A program made the position numbers and the translations under genes. Below, one piece after another: positions 54,140 through 63,041 of a DNA stretch of 64,000 bases. The stretch comes from CAXXOK01 sp963675365 (GTDB taxonomy: Bacteria > Bacillota > Clostridia > Christensenellales > Aristaeellaceae). Positions within the stretch are counted from its first letter, which is position 1; each line of letters opens with the position of its first letter. The notes beneath the pieces were generated by a model. The model did no database searches. It was given only the letters and a program-made list of their open reading frames with translations, and had not been told where the DNA came from. The stretch is from assembly GCA_963675365.2 (NCBI GenBank), contig CAXXVA010000003.1, positions 1,178,001 through 1,242,000 of the forward strand, read 5' to 3'.

Positions 54140-55444
54140 TTAAAATCCGTTCTCTTCCATGATTTCGTCGACTTTTTCACTCGTTGCAGGCATGACCACG
54201 TTTGCGTCAGCGCCGGTCAGCACCTGGTTAAGCGCAACAGACAGTTCCGCGGCAACTTCCTGGAAGGGAACGATCGTGGGATAATGCTTGGCCGCAATTT
54301 CCATGGAAGCGGCTTTCATTTCGAGATAATTCCCGACGTCGTACATTTCAAGGTATTCCGGCTGCAGCAGCACGGACTGGCGCGTAACGTCTTCGCGGGT
54401 GCCGGACAATGCGGTTTTCAGCTGCATTTCCTTGCTGAGCGCCCACTTCATGAACTCCCACGCGGCGTCCTTGTTCTGCGAAGCCGCGGGGATGTACACG
54501 CCGTAGCTGAGAACGCCGGGTTTTGCATAACCGGTGTTGTCGCTTGCGGGTACCAGCCCGTAGCCGATTTTGCCGCCGATGGTCGAGGTTTCGCCGTTTT
54601 CAAGGCGGGCGCCAAAGTTGCTGGCGTCGATAACCATGCCCACGAGGCCTTGCTGCATCAGCGTCTGGACTTCCGGCCAGTTGTAGCCTGCAATGCCCTC
54701 GGGACCGTAATTGTTGAGCAGATCGGAATAGAAATTAATCGCTTCGATTGCTTCTGGCGCGCCGAAGTTGGCGTTCATATCTTCGTCAAACCAGCCGGTC
54801 CAGCCATTGGAGTAGGCAAAGATATTCCAGGTGTAGATGATCGCACGGTTGTCGGAGATGCCGCGCATCGCGATACCGGCTTTGCCCGTCTTTTCCTTGA
54901 TGGTCTTGGCAAACTCGACCAGCTCGGACCAGGTCTGCGGAGCACGGTCAGGCAAGCCTGCCTCTTCGAAGATCTCTTTATTGTAGAAGCACATATGCAC
55001 TTCGTTATAAAGAGGAAGCCCGTACTGAACGCCGTCGTAGTTAAATGCGTCGGTGGCGATAAAGTCTTCATAATCGAAGCCTTCGGGATCGGCTTCCTGC
55101 GACGCCGCGATGTAATCATCAAGCGGTGCAAGCCAGCCGGACGCCACATAGCTTCCCAGCCAGATCTCGTGAATGCCGATCACGTCGTATGCGCCGGTTC
55201 CGCTGGCCAGATCCAGAAGGATCTTCTGGCTGAGCTGATCCTGCGGCGACTGATCCATCACAACGTTGATTCCAGTCTCCGCGGTGAATTCGTCAAAGTA
55301 TTCCGCCAACGCGTTGAGCGACGAGTGGGATTGTACGGCCAGAGTAATGGTCGGATTTTCCTCTGCGGAAGCAAAGGAGACGATTGTCAGCATCATGCTC
55401 AGGACTAAAACAACAGAAAACATGCGTGCCAAGGGTTTCTTCAT
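54140..55444 (-). CDS. Extracellular sugar-binding protein (CUT1)
   Basis: A 434-residue MalE/UgpB-type solute-binding protein. The signal peptide (KKPLARMFSVVLVLSMMLTIVSFASAEE) ends in a signal peptidase I site and has no cysteine, so it is not a typical lipoprotein. Family features are QSPQDQLSQKILLDLASGTGAYDV and PQTWSELVEFAKTIKEKTGK. ATG follows GAAGGAGG. It is first in the operon with the two permeases, two dehydrogenases and the RpiR gene. The sugar is unknown. Confidence 0.93.
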   Translation of the reverse strand: MKKPLARMFSVVLVLSMMLTIVSFASAEENPTITLAVQSHSSLNALAEYFDEFTAETGINVVMDQSPQDQLSQKILLDLASGTGAYDVIGIHEIWLGSYVASGWLAPLDDYIAASQEADPEGFDYEDFIATDAFNYDGVQYGLPLYNEVHMCFYNKEIFEEAGLPDRAPQTWSELVEFAKTIKEKTGKAGIAMRGISDNRAIIYTWNIFAYSNGWTGWFDEDMNANFGAPEAIEAINFYSDLLNNYGPEGIAGYNWPEVQTLMQQGLVGMVIDASNFGARLENGETSTIGGKIGYGLVPASDNTGYAKPGVLSYGVYIPAASQNKDAAWEFMKWALSKEMQLKTALSGTREDVTRQSVLLQPEYLEMYDVGNYLEMKAASMEIAAKHYPTIVPFQEVAAELSVALNQVLTGADANVVMPATSEKVDEIMEENGF

Positions 55445-55514
55445 TTGTGTTCCTCCTTCAATTGTGAACCCGTTTCCCGTCGCATACGTCTATGGAAAAG
55501 AAACCAAGCTCACA

Positions 55515-55528
55515 TTTCAACGTTTCCA
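55515..55528 (-). promoter_or_regulatory. cre/LacI-type operator-like site in the CUT1 leader
   Basis: On the minus strand TGGAAACGTTGAAA matches 12 of 14 positions of TGWAANCGNTNWCA. It lies about 32 bp downstream of the -10 box, where a bound repressor (CcpA or a LacI-type protein) would act as a roadblock. Thirteen bases, TTCAACGTTT(A/C)CA on the plus strand, are shared with the site at 29833-29846. Confidence 0.55.
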
Positions 55529-55559
55529 ATCGGTGTGTTAGACGCGTCAATCTACTCGG

Positions 55560-55588
55560 ATTGTAACATAGCAAATTGTCAAATTCAA
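55560..55588 (-). promoter_or_regulatory. Promoter of the CUT1 operon
   Basis: On the minus strand TTGAAT (55583-55588) and TACAAT (55560-55565) are 17 bp apart in an AT-rich stretch. The leader is about 110 nt and contains the operator-like site. Confidence 0.65.
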
Positions 55589-56088
55589 TAGAATTTGAAA
55601 ATTATTTTTATAATTTTTCTATTTTTAATGAAAACTTTTTACCCGTTTCATTTCCATAACCGAGCCGGCACGGAACATCTTAATCATCCAAAGTCCCGCA
55701 ATGTCAGTTCAATGAACGGGTCTGTGACCCGAAAACCTTTTCACTGATCGGAAGATAGTTTCGGCAGATGCCGTCATGCAAATACAAGCTGCGAATCTGG
55801 CGGAATACGATTCTATCCCTTTCGTTACAACGCTTTTCTGTCTCCTCGGCAATTTGTTTCCGTCTCCAGAAACGCTTATCCGGATCAAACCGTGTGAATT
55901 TGCCGCCGGATTTCCGGTTACCGGCGTTCGTGCTCACCAGACAGCGTATAAGTGCTGAATCGCCGTTTTCAATCTCGCCATATCACCCTCATTCTGAAAA
56001 TTATTTTCTGCATATCTGATATTTCTGCGTCGTTCCACGACTGCCCTATCGAAAGCGTTCCGACGCTGTCCGCCGAAGGCGTTTTTGC
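55589..56088. other. Intergenic region downstream of the isomerase gene
   Basis: About 500 bp without a recognisable gene. On the minus strand a tiny frame with a ribosome site (GAGGGTGAT, MARLKTAIQHLYAVW) is followed by an overlapping 77-codon frame (55704-55937) rich in Arg, Lys and Glu that resembles no family I know. These could be a decayed gene or chance. No clear terminator for the isomerase gene was recognised. Confidence 0.3.
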
Positions 56089-57483
56089 CTACTCGTCGAC
56101 CGCATCCGGCGACAGCGCGGGTACGAACTTGCAGAATTCCCGCAGTTCCTCCGTGAAGTCGCCCTCGATTTCCGCCATGTGATGGATATAGGGTCCTTCC
56201 ACCAGTTTCCGTTCCCATGCGGCGAGATTTTTAAACTTCGCCCACAGATAGGTGCCGAAGGTATACGGGCCGTCGGTGGACTCGCAGGTACCTGACAGGA
56301 GGCTGTATTTTCCGTCGTCCTGATCAAACCGCGCTACGGTAAACTGTCCGTCCTTGACCTGGAACCACTGCCGCATGTTGACCTCTTTGGCCGGCGCGCC
56401 TTCTTTTTTCAGGCTGTAGGCAAACGGTCCGCAGTGCCACAGCAGCTCGCCGTTTACGTCTTCAGGGTGCCGTACGGTAAATTCCCCGAAGAACGGCACT
56501 TTGGTGCCCAGGCTTGCGCAGCTTAACAGCGCCATCGTGATCACGCCGTGCAGATCGCTTTCACAGGAGACGATATACCCCATATCCGCCAGGATACTGT
56601 ACGCCGTACACGGCATGGCGCCGACGGCCAGCTGCATCGCGGTCCAGCACTCTGCGGACACGACCTGCACGTTGTACGTTTCAAACAGCCACTGGTACAA
56701 GAGTACGAAGGCATATACTTTTTTCAGAAGCGGCGGGGTCAGATCATCCATCTCATAACGGGACAGCAGCAGTTCTTTCCCCTTTTCCAGCTCCGCATCA
56801 TTTTCCTCAAGTATCTTATTGTACTTATCGATGATGACCGCCAAATTGACGGGAATCACCTGCAGCCCAAAACGCTGCATCAGCTCGCCTTCGTTGAAGA
56901 TGACCGAGCAAAACGGTTTGGGTCTCATGCCGACCTGCGCAATGCGCATGCCGTTGAAATTCTTCAGCATGCAGCTGACCGACAAAAACTTCTGAAACCC
57001 TTTCCTGAAGGTTTCGCTGTCCGCTTCGGACGTTTCAATAAAGCTGAACGGGATGTTGAAGCGCTGCAGCTGGCGGCTGATGCCGAAGATACCGCACTGG
57101 CTGTCGGTAAAGCGCATGCCATCGGGGGCGAATTCATCGTCCAGCGGCGCCCAGATGCATACGGGCTTGCCTACGCCACGGGCAACCTGCGCGGCGACTT
57201 CCTCGTTGCCAAAGTTGCAGTTGATGATGATGACGGCGTCTACTTTTTCCGCTGTAAAACGTTCAATCACCGCTTCGGCGTCGGTTTCGGAATACATCGT
57301 ATCCACCGGGTTGATGCCCTTGAGATCGACGAACGTGACGGTATCGGATGCAAAATGCGCGCTGATATAATCAACCGCCCGGCGGCCGCGCGCCTCCGCT
57401 TTTTCCCAGTTGAAAATCCCGGGGCGGGCAGATACGTCCCGGCGCAGCGGCGCCAGGCCGATTTTAAGCTGATAGTTGAGCAT
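56089..57483 (-). CDS. L-fucose/L-arabinose isomerase-like protein
   Basis: A 464-residue protein of the fucose-isomerase-like superfamily. An N-terminal substrate domain (VDAVIIINCNFGNEEVAAQVA, KPVCIWAPLDDE) precedes a metal-binding core with SAECWTAMQL (Glu), CESDLHGVITMALL (Glu-Ser-Asp) and GEFTVRHPEDVNGELLWHCGPF (His region). These enzymes interconvert aldoses and ketoses with Mn. It is shorter than FucI (~590), as many uncharacterised members are. It has its own promoter, divergent from the Gfo/Idh gene. The sugar is unknown. Confidence 0.75.
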   Translation of the reverse strand: MLNYQLKIGLAPLRRDVSARPGIFNWEKAEARGRRAVDYISAHFASDTVTFVDLKGINPVDTMYSETDAEAVIERFTAEKVDAVIIINCNFGNEEVAAQVARGVGKPVCIWAPLDDEFAPDGMRFTDSQCGIFGISRQLQRFNIPFSFIETSEADSETFRKGFQKFLSVSCMLKNFNGMRIAQVGMRPKPFCSVIFNEGELMQRFGLQVIPVNLAVIIDKYNKILEENDAELEKGKELLLSRYEMDDLTPPLLKKVYAFVLLYQWLFETYNVQVVSAECWTAMQLAVGAMPCTAYSILADMGYIVSCESDLHGVITMALLSCASLGTKVPFFGEFTVRHPEDVNGELLWHCGPFAYSLKKEGAPAKEVNMRQWFQVKDGQFTVARFDQDDGKYSLLSGTCESTDGPYTFGTYLWAKFKNLAAWERKLVEGPYIHHMAEIEGDFTEELREFCKFVPALSPDAVDE

Positions 57484-57524
57484 ACGGTGAGTTCCCTCCC
57501 AATATTAACCTTATCTTTGCGTTC

Positions 57525-57553
57525 ATTATAGAATTGCCACAAGTTCGCGTCTA
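57525..57553 (-). promoter_or_regulatory. Promoter of the isomerase-like gene
   Basis: On the minus strand TAGACG (57548-57553) and consensus TATAAT (57525-57530) are 17 bp apart, about 40 bp before the ATG. Confidence 0.65.
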
Positions 57554-57565
57554 TAGTCCAGAATC

Positions 57566-57635
57566 ATGATTTTATAAGCAAAATCAACAATCTTATATAT
57601 TGAGTTTCCGCGTCGGATACCTATAATAAAATCAT
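57566..57635. repeat. 10-bp inverted repeat in the divergent promoter region
   Basis: ATGATTTTAT (57566-57575) and ATAAAATCAT (57626-57635) are perfect inverted copies with centres 60 bp apart, about six helical turns. The right copy overlaps the -10 box of the rightward promoter. This spacing suits a dimer or looping regulator acting on both genes. Confidence 0.5.
57600..57627 (+). promoter_or_regulatory. Promoter of the Gfo/Idh-ThuA operon
   Basis: TTGAGT (57600-57605) and consensus TATAAT (57622-57627) with 16-bp spacing, 52 bp before the ATG. Confidence 0.65.
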
Positions 57636-57679
57636 ACAATAGCTCATTCTCAACCAGAACCATATCGGGAGGTCGTTTT

Positions 57680-58789
57680 ATGCAGCCGTTTCGAGTCGGC
57701 GTCATTGGTTTGGGGTTTATCGGAATGCAGCACGTCGACGCTTTACGCCGCGTGCCATCCGTCAGGATCGAAGCGATCTGCGACGCGAATGCCGCAAACC
57801 TGCAAGCCGCGGGAAACACGCTGGGCGTATCCAAAACCTATACGGATTGGCGGGACATGCTTTCCGATCCGGCAATAGACGCGATACACAATTGCACGCC
57901 CCATGCCATGCATGATGAAATCAACCTGGCCGCGCTCAACGCCGGCAAGCATATCTACTGTGAAAAACCGCTGTCGAACACCGCGTCCGGGGCACGCCTG
58001 GTCTGCCGGACCGCCAGGGACATGGGACTGGCGCACGGGCTGAACCATCAATACCGCCTCAACGCGCCGATACAGGAGATGCGCGCACGGCTTTTGAAAG
58101 GTCTCGCGGGACGGCCGCTGATGGCCTTTGGGCACTACCTGCAGGAATCGGGATCGCAGTCCACCGACTGGTCCCATCGGATGGAAAACACGGGCATTGC
58201 CCGGGCAATCAACGATATCGGCATTCATTGGATTGATACGGCCTGCTGTGTGCTTTCGCAGCCGGTGGTCTCGGTGATGGCCAATTTAACGGTCCATTAC
58301 CCGGTACGCACCGACGCGCAGGGCCAGGAACACCCAATGGATACCGAGGATACCGCGATGGTTCTAATGCGCTTTGCGGACGGTACGCCGGGCTCGCTGG
58401 TGATTTCCAAGGCGGCCAATGGGCATAAGAACGATCTGTTTTTGGCGGTCGAGTGCGAAAATTACAGCATGGAATGGGCGCAGGAAACGCCCGACCGGCT
58501 GGTCGTCGGTCGCAAGGGCACCGGGTTTGAAACCATGTATATGAATCCGTCCGTCTGCCAGCCCGAAGCGAAAGCCTGCATCACCACACCCATGGGGCAT
58601 GTGATGGGCTGGCCGGACGCGCTGCGTAATTCCGTGGCAAGCTTCTACGCCTCCATAGCCGACGGCAGTTACCAAAGCCCGAAGCAGGCATACGCAACCT
58701 TCGCAGACGGTTTCCTCGGCATGGCGTTCACGGAGGCCTGCATCCGGTCTTACCAGACCGGGCAATGGACGGAGGTGGAACAGCTGTGA
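57680..58789 (+). CDS. Gfo/Idh/MocA family oxidoreductase
   Basis: A 369-residue NAD(P)-dependent dehydrogenase. The Rossmann motif is VGVIGLGFIGMQHVDALR, followed by the signature EKPLSNTASGARLV (Glu-Lys-Pro) and catalytic NDIGIHWIDTACCVL (Asp and His). Family members oxidise inositols, sugars or sugar amines. ATG 57680 follows GGGAGGT. It overlaps thuA by 4 bp. This Gfo/Idh-ThuA pair is common in sugar-catabolic loci. Confidence 0.92.
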   Translation: MQPFRVGVIGLGFIGMQHVDALRRVPSVRIEAICDANAANLQAAGNTLGVSKTYTDWRDMLSDPAIDAIHNCTPHAMHDEINLAALNAGKHIYCEKPLSNTASGARLVCRTARDMGLAHGLNHQYRLNAPIQEMRARLLKGLAGRPLMAFGHYLQESGSQSTDWSHRMENTGIARAINDIGIHWIDTACCVLSQPVVSVMANLTVHYPVRTDAQGQEHPMDTEDTAMVLMRFADGTPGSLVISKAANGHKNDLFLAVECENYSMEWAQETPDRLVVGRKGTGFETMYMNPSVCQPEAKACITTPMGHVMGWPDALRNSVASFYASIADGSYQSPKQAYATFADGFLGMAFTEACIRSYQTGQWTEVEQL

Positions 58790-59580
58790 CGCACGTACTT
58801 GTATGGTATGAAGGCCGCCCGCTGCCCGAAGCGGCCGCGTTGGAACGCGAAGTATACCCATCCGGCATTCACGGCGCGCTGGGCGATTTGTTTGCCGCAC
58901 AAGAGGATATGGACGTCCGCACGGCGCTTTTGCGGGACGAAGCACAGGGGTTGTCCGACGAAGCGCTTGCCTGGGCGGACGTGCTGGTTTATTTCAGCCA
59001 TAAATACTGGCGCGAGGTGGAAGACGCACGTGTGGACGCCGTGCAGAAGCGCGTGCTGGAGGGTATGGGGCTCGTTCTGCTGCATTCGTCCCACGCCAGT
59101 AAGATATTCTCCCGCATGATGGGCACGCGCACCCAATGCCTGCGCTGGCGGGAAGGACGCACGACCTCCGATCAACGCGCAGCCGGGGCCTCCTTTACGC
59201 AGAATGAAGGCGAATGGCAGCGCGTGTGGCTGGTCGCGCCCCATCACCCGATTGCCGAAGGATTGGAAACTGAATATTTCGTCATCCCGCAGGATGAAAC
59301 CTACGGGGAGTATTTTGAGATTCCCGCGCCGGAGGACTTGGTGTTTTTAACGACCTCGGAAGGCGGCGAAGTGCTGCGCAGCGGGTGCTGCTGGCATCGC
59401 GGCGCGGGCAATATCTTCTATTTCGCCTCCGGCCACGAGACCTTCCCAGTGTATTATCAGCCGGAAGTCCGGCGCATTCTTGTCAACGCCGTGCGCTGGG
59501 CGACGCCGTCGCAGAAGCGTAATTCCTGGCCTGTATGGGCGCGGGAATCACCGCGCGAACCAAACCCGGATCAAATTTGA
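58786..59580 (+). CDS. ThuA-like (trehalose utilisation) protein
   Basis: A 264-residue ThuA-fold protein related to class I glutamine amidotransferases. It contains THVLVWYEGR at the start, WADVLVYFSHKYW, LLHSSHASKIFSRMMGTRT, VAPHHPIAEGL and the closing NIFYFASGHETFPVYYQPEVRRIL. The GTG at 58786 overlaps the Gfo/Idh stop (GTGA) and follows GGAGGTGG. ThuA with ThuB (a Gfo/Idh enzyme) oxidises disaccharides to 3-keto sugars in rhizobia; a related role is plausible here. Confidence 0.88.
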   Translation: MTHVLVWYEGRPLPEAAALEREVYPSGIHGALGDLFAAQEDMDVRTALLRDEAQGLSDEALAWADVLVYFSHKYWREVEDARVDAVQKRVLEGMGLVLLHSSHASKIFSRMMGTRTQCLRWREGRTTSDQRAAGASFTQNEGEWQRVWLVAPHHPIAEGLETEYFVIPQDETYGEYFEIPAPEDLVFLTTSEGGEVLRSGCCWHRGAGNIFYFASGHETFPVYYQPEVRRILVNAVRWATPSQKRNSWPVWARESPREPNPDQI

Positions 59581-59590
59581 TCGCAATAAA

Positions 59591-59637
59591 ACGCCTCGTT
59601 CCATGCCGCGCAACAGCAGTGGACGAGACGTTTTTTT
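59591..59637. terminator. Bidirectional intrinsic terminator
   Basis: An ~11-bp imperfect stem (ACGCCTCGTTCCA with TGGACGAGACGT) is followed on the plus strand by a run of seven T, and on the minus strand by GTTTTATTG. It lies between the convergent ThuA and sensor-kinase genes. Confidence 0.8.
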
Positions 59638-59645
59638 GATACGGA

Positions 59646-61433
59646 TCAATAATCCGGGTTGTGCCCGAGTTCTTCCTCATCATACACAAGCGGGATCGAA
59701 ATGGAGACTAACGTCCCCGATCCCTTGGCGCTTTCAATGATCAGCTTTGCCCTGTCGCCGTAAATCAGGCGCAGGCGGTCGCGCACGTTGCGCAGGCCGA
59801 TGCCTGTTGAATTGCGGTTTCCGTTCATCGGCTCGTTGGCGGGACCGTTGAGTATCTGCCGCACCGCTTCCTCGGGCATGCCGATTCCGTTATCGTGCAC
59901 GGTGACGACCAGACAGTTGTCGTTGGCCTTCTCGGCGGAAACAGTCACCAGGGCGTCGTCCTCGGCGTTGCTTGCGCCGTGCACCAGCGCGTTTTCAAGC
60001 ACCGGCTGCAAAATCATCGTCGGAATCAGGGCGTCGGATACTTCCGGCGTGAACACAAACGGCGTGGACAGCGTATTGCCGTGAATATGATGGTAGATAT
60101 GCGCGTATTGCTTGAGGCTGTCAAACTCACGGTGCACTTTAACGAATTTCTTTTCCATGTTGTGCGTATTCTGCCGGAAAAACGCGGAAATGTGCTTGAC
60201 GACGTCGCAGATCTCCTCGTTGCCGTCGATCTTCGCCAGCGCGTTCACCGTTTCCATCGCGTTGTAGATGAAGTGCGGATTGATCTGCGACTGGAGAGAA
60301 CGGTATTTGTATTCCAGCATTTCGTACTCGGCTTTGCTCTTGCGGTTTTCCTCCTGCACCACGCGGGCAAGCAGCTCGCGCGTTTGTCCCATCATCCGGT
60401 TGAAGTGCGCCGACATCGTGCCGAATTCGTCGTGCGTTTCGATGGGAACCGTCAGGTTCATGTTACCCGCCGCGACCTCGTCCATCGATTTAACCAAAAG
60501 GCGCATCTGCCGCGTCATGCGCTGCGTTACACCCAGCACGGCCAAAACGCCGAGCAGAATGCCCAAAAGGCCGACGATGATCCCTGTGCGGATGACCGCC
60601 TGCCTGACACTGTTGAGCGTTTCCGTCGGCAGGAAACCGACCGCCGCCCAGTTGTCATCCTGATGGATGGCGATCGCATAGCGCTGATCGACGACCGTTT
60701 CCGCGGCATCCGAGCTGTACAGGCTTTCCGCCTCCGCCATCATAGCCTCGTCGGTGCTGCCGACCATGGCGATGGTGCGGTCGCTTTTATCCAGAAACAC
60801 GATCACCGTGTCCAGGTCGTCGTTGTTTGTGCCCAGGCTTGCCAGCATATCCTGCCGGATGCGGGCGACAATCTTGCCCACATGCTGAATCGGAGAGATG
60901 TTGTACAGGTCGCGGATCAGGAACATTTCCCCGTTCTCCCCGCGCTTCCACAGGGTTCGTCCGTAGGTGTTCTGTCCGTATTCCTCCGTATCCATCAGCT
61001 CGGACGCCTGCCGGATGAAGCTTTGCTCCGCAAACGAGTTGCTGACAGACAAACCGTTATCCATCCGGATATACAGTGCGTCGTGATAGGACTGCGTGGT
61101 GATCATCTGGTTGACGGCATACAAAAGGCCTTGCTCGTTCTGGTAATACGCGGCGTCCTGCGCGGTCAGGTTGCGGATGGCGTACATCTGTGAGATTACG
61201 CCCTTGCTGGACGCATAGCTTAACAGCTGCTGTGCGGCGGCGGTGGCGGCCGAGGAAAAATTCATCAGCACCTGTTCGGTGAGCAGGCTCAAGTGCGCCT
61301 CCTTGTCCTTCGTCGCCTGCCGCGAGGCTGTCAGCGTCAGCGCAACGGTAATAATCAGCACCACGAACACAATCGTAACACAGTAGACCAGGATCAGCTT
61401 TATCCGGTGCGTTAGGCTGCGCGGCTTACTCAT
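59646..61433 (-). CDS. YesM-like sensor histidine kinase
   Basis: A 595-residue membrane kinase. A first membrane helix (~12-32), a ~255-residue extracellular sensor, a second helix (~283-305) and a HAMP domain (~310-362) precede the His_kinase domain with the phospho-acceptor in QINPHFIYNAMETV (~385) and an HATPase with VLENALVHG, DNGIGMP and TGIGLRNVRDRL. The YesM class senses extracellular sugars, often with transporter binding proteins. It overlaps the response regulator by 4 bp. It probably controls the transporter whose last genes lie at 63042-64000. Confidence 0.94.
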   Translation of the reverse strand: MSKPRSLTHRIKLILVYCVTIVFVVLIITVALTLTASRQATKDKEAHLSLLTEQVLMNFSSAATAAAQQLLSYASSKGVISQMYAIRNLTAQDAAYYQNEQGLLYAVNQMITTQSYHDALYIRMDNGLSVSNSFAEQSFIRQASELMDTEEYGQNTYGRTLWKRGENGEMFLIRDLYNISPIQHVGKIVARIRQDMLASLGTNNDDLDTVIVFLDKSDRTIAMVGSTDEAMMAEAESLYSSDAAETVVDQRYAIAIHQDDNWAAVGFLPTETLNSVRQAVIRTGIIVGLLGILLGVLAVLGVTQRMTRQMRLLVKSMDEVAAGNMNLTVPIETHDEFGTMSAHFNRMMGQTRELLARVVQEENRKSKAEYEMLEYKYRSLQSQINPHFIYNAMETVNALAKIDGNEEICDVVKHISAFFRQNTHNMEKKFVKVHREFDSLKQYAHIYHHIHGNTLSTPFVFTPEVSDALIPTMILQPVLENALVHGASNAEDDALVTVSAEKANDNCLVVTVHDNGIGMPEEAVRQILNGPANEPMNGNRNSTGIGLRNVRDRLRLIYGDRAKLIIESAKGSGTLVSISIPLVYDEEELGHNPDY

Positions 61434-62953
61434 TTTTCTACCTTTTGATTTCTGTATTCCGTCGGCGTGATGTGTTCGATGCGCTTGAACGCGTTATAAA
61501 AAGAGATGTAATTTCCGTAACCAACAGCGCTGGCGACTTCGCTGACCAGGTTACGCGGATCGGCGAGCATCGTACGCGCGATTTGCATTTTCGCCGTCAG
61601 CACATGCTCGTGAAACGTTATACCGGTCTCCTTGCGGATCAGCGCGGACAGATAATTGGCGCTGATACAGAGTTTTTCCGCCACCTCGTGCAGGCTCAGC
61701 CCTTCCACGGCGTGCAGGCGAATGAACTGCAAAGCGTTTCGGGTCAGCAGCGATTGCTGGGCGCTGTCCCGCTCCTCAATGGCGGAGCGCATAACCGTGC
61801 ACAGCTTGATCAGGCAATCGCGCACATCCTGAACGTTGCTCACAAACCAGGTGTCAAACAGCGCTTCGTGGATTCTTTCGTCGAACGGAACCGGGAACTT
61901 CTTGCGCAGCGCCATCGCGTACAGCGTAACGATCGCGCGCAGGTTGCTGTATTGTTTCCCGCTTTGCTCGGCGATCACCTCGGCGGCTTCTGCGGCCGAT
62001 TCGTCGCTCAGGTTCGCCTTTTCCAGCAGTTCGTCGATCTTATGGTACATATCGCTGATGCGTTCGCTGGGACGGCGTTCGTCCTCTTCCTGGTAAAAAT
62101 TACTCACACAGGGGCTTTTGCACAGCGCGATCTCCCAAAGCGCCTGGCGCGCCTGCTGGTAAACCTGGCGGATTAAGTGCCGCGACGATCCCAGCTTGCT
62201 GATCCCGACGCGGACGGCCGTGACCAGCTCCGTATTCACCGCCTCGGCTATGTTTTCCGCCTGGTTTCTCCAATCGTCACCCCCGTCGTCCACAACCGCG
62301 AACACTACAATGGCATCATAGAGAAACAGCGTAACGGCGTTCACGTCGTTACGCGCCAGCACGGAGTCCACCCGGTTGAAGGCGGCCGGCGCAAAGGCGC
62401 GCTCGCCCTGCAACTGGATGACCATAATATAATAATTGGAAAAATCAAGTCCCGCGTCCGTCAGCAATCCGCGCACGCCCTGCCCGCGCTGGCTGTCGTT
62501 GGTCAAAAGGTTTAAGAGCTGCACACGCCTGTGCAGGGCAGCCGTCTGCTCCAGCGCGACATCCGTTTCCCGCTTGCGGCGCGTTAAGTTGACCGCCCGC
62601 TGCAGGGTCCGCTCGATTTCCTGGTTGTCGATGGGCTTAAGGATATAGTCGAACACCGACAGCTTAATCGCGCGGCTGGCGTACTGAAACTGGTCATATC
62701 CCGTAATGATGATAACCTTGCATTCCGGCAGATCCTTGTGGATCTCTTCGATCATATCCAGCCCGTCTTTTCTGGGCATGCGGATATCCGTCAGTACGAT
62801 ATCCGGTTTTTGCGCAAGGATCAGTTTCAACCCGCTTTCGCCGTTGTTTGCGGTACCCGCTATTGCGCAATCCAGCGATTTCCAGTCCACCGTCTGCACC
62901 AGGGACCGGATGGTCGCGGGATTGTCTTCTACAATCACAACGCTTAATGTCAT
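61430..62953 (-). CDS. YesN-like response regulator with AraC DNA-binding domain
   Basis: A 507-residue regulator. The receiver domain (1-~120) has VVIVEDNPAT acidic residues and the phospho-acceptor Asp in VLTDIRMPRKDGLDM (~54). A long variable middle region follows, then a C-terminal AraC pair of helix-turn-helices (LSLHEVAEKLCISANYLSALIRKE, VSEVASAVGYGNYISFYNAFKR). ATG 62953 follows AAAGGAG. It pairs with the YesM-like kinase and is 88 bp from the permease gene upstream. Confidence 0.94.
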   Translation of the reverse strand: MTLSVVIVEDNPATIRSLVQTVDWKSLDCAIAGTANNGESGLKLILAQKPDIVLTDIRMPRKDGLDMIEEIHKDLPECKVIIITGYDQFQYASRAIKLSVFDYILKPIDNQEIERTLQRAVNLTRRKRETDVALEQTAALHRRVQLLNLLTNDSQRGQGVRGLLTDAGLDFSNYYIMVIQLQGERAFAPAAFNRVDSVLARNDVNAVTLFLYDAIVVFAVVDDGGDDWRNQAENIAEAVNTELVTAVRVGISKLGSSRHLIRQVYQQARQALWEIALCKSPCVSNFYQEEDERRPSERISDMYHKIDELLEKANLSDESAAEAAEVIAEQSGKQYSNLRAIVTLYAMALRKKFPVPFDERIHEALFDTWFVSNVQDVRDCLIKLCTVMRSAIEERDSAQQSLLTRNALQFIRLHAVEGLSLHEVAEKLCISANYLSALIRKETGITFHEHVLTAKMQIARTMLADPRNLVSEVASAVGYGNYISFYNAFKRIEHITPTEYRNQKVEK

Positions 62954-63041
62954 GGCTGCTCCTTTCGTATCAGAATTATAGCAAATAAGCGGATGATTCT
63001 CAATCCGCTTACTGCATACGGATACCGCAGCGATGTCTCCG

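Noticed and set aside
55704..55937. 77-codon minus-strand frame as a gene
   Set aside because: No recognised family, and its GTG start overlaps a tiny upstream frame; kept only as part of the intergenic description.
49086..57483. Myo-inositol pathway in the CUT1 region because of Gfo/Idh and MDR genes
   Set aside because: These families act on many sugars, and no IolD or IolE is present.
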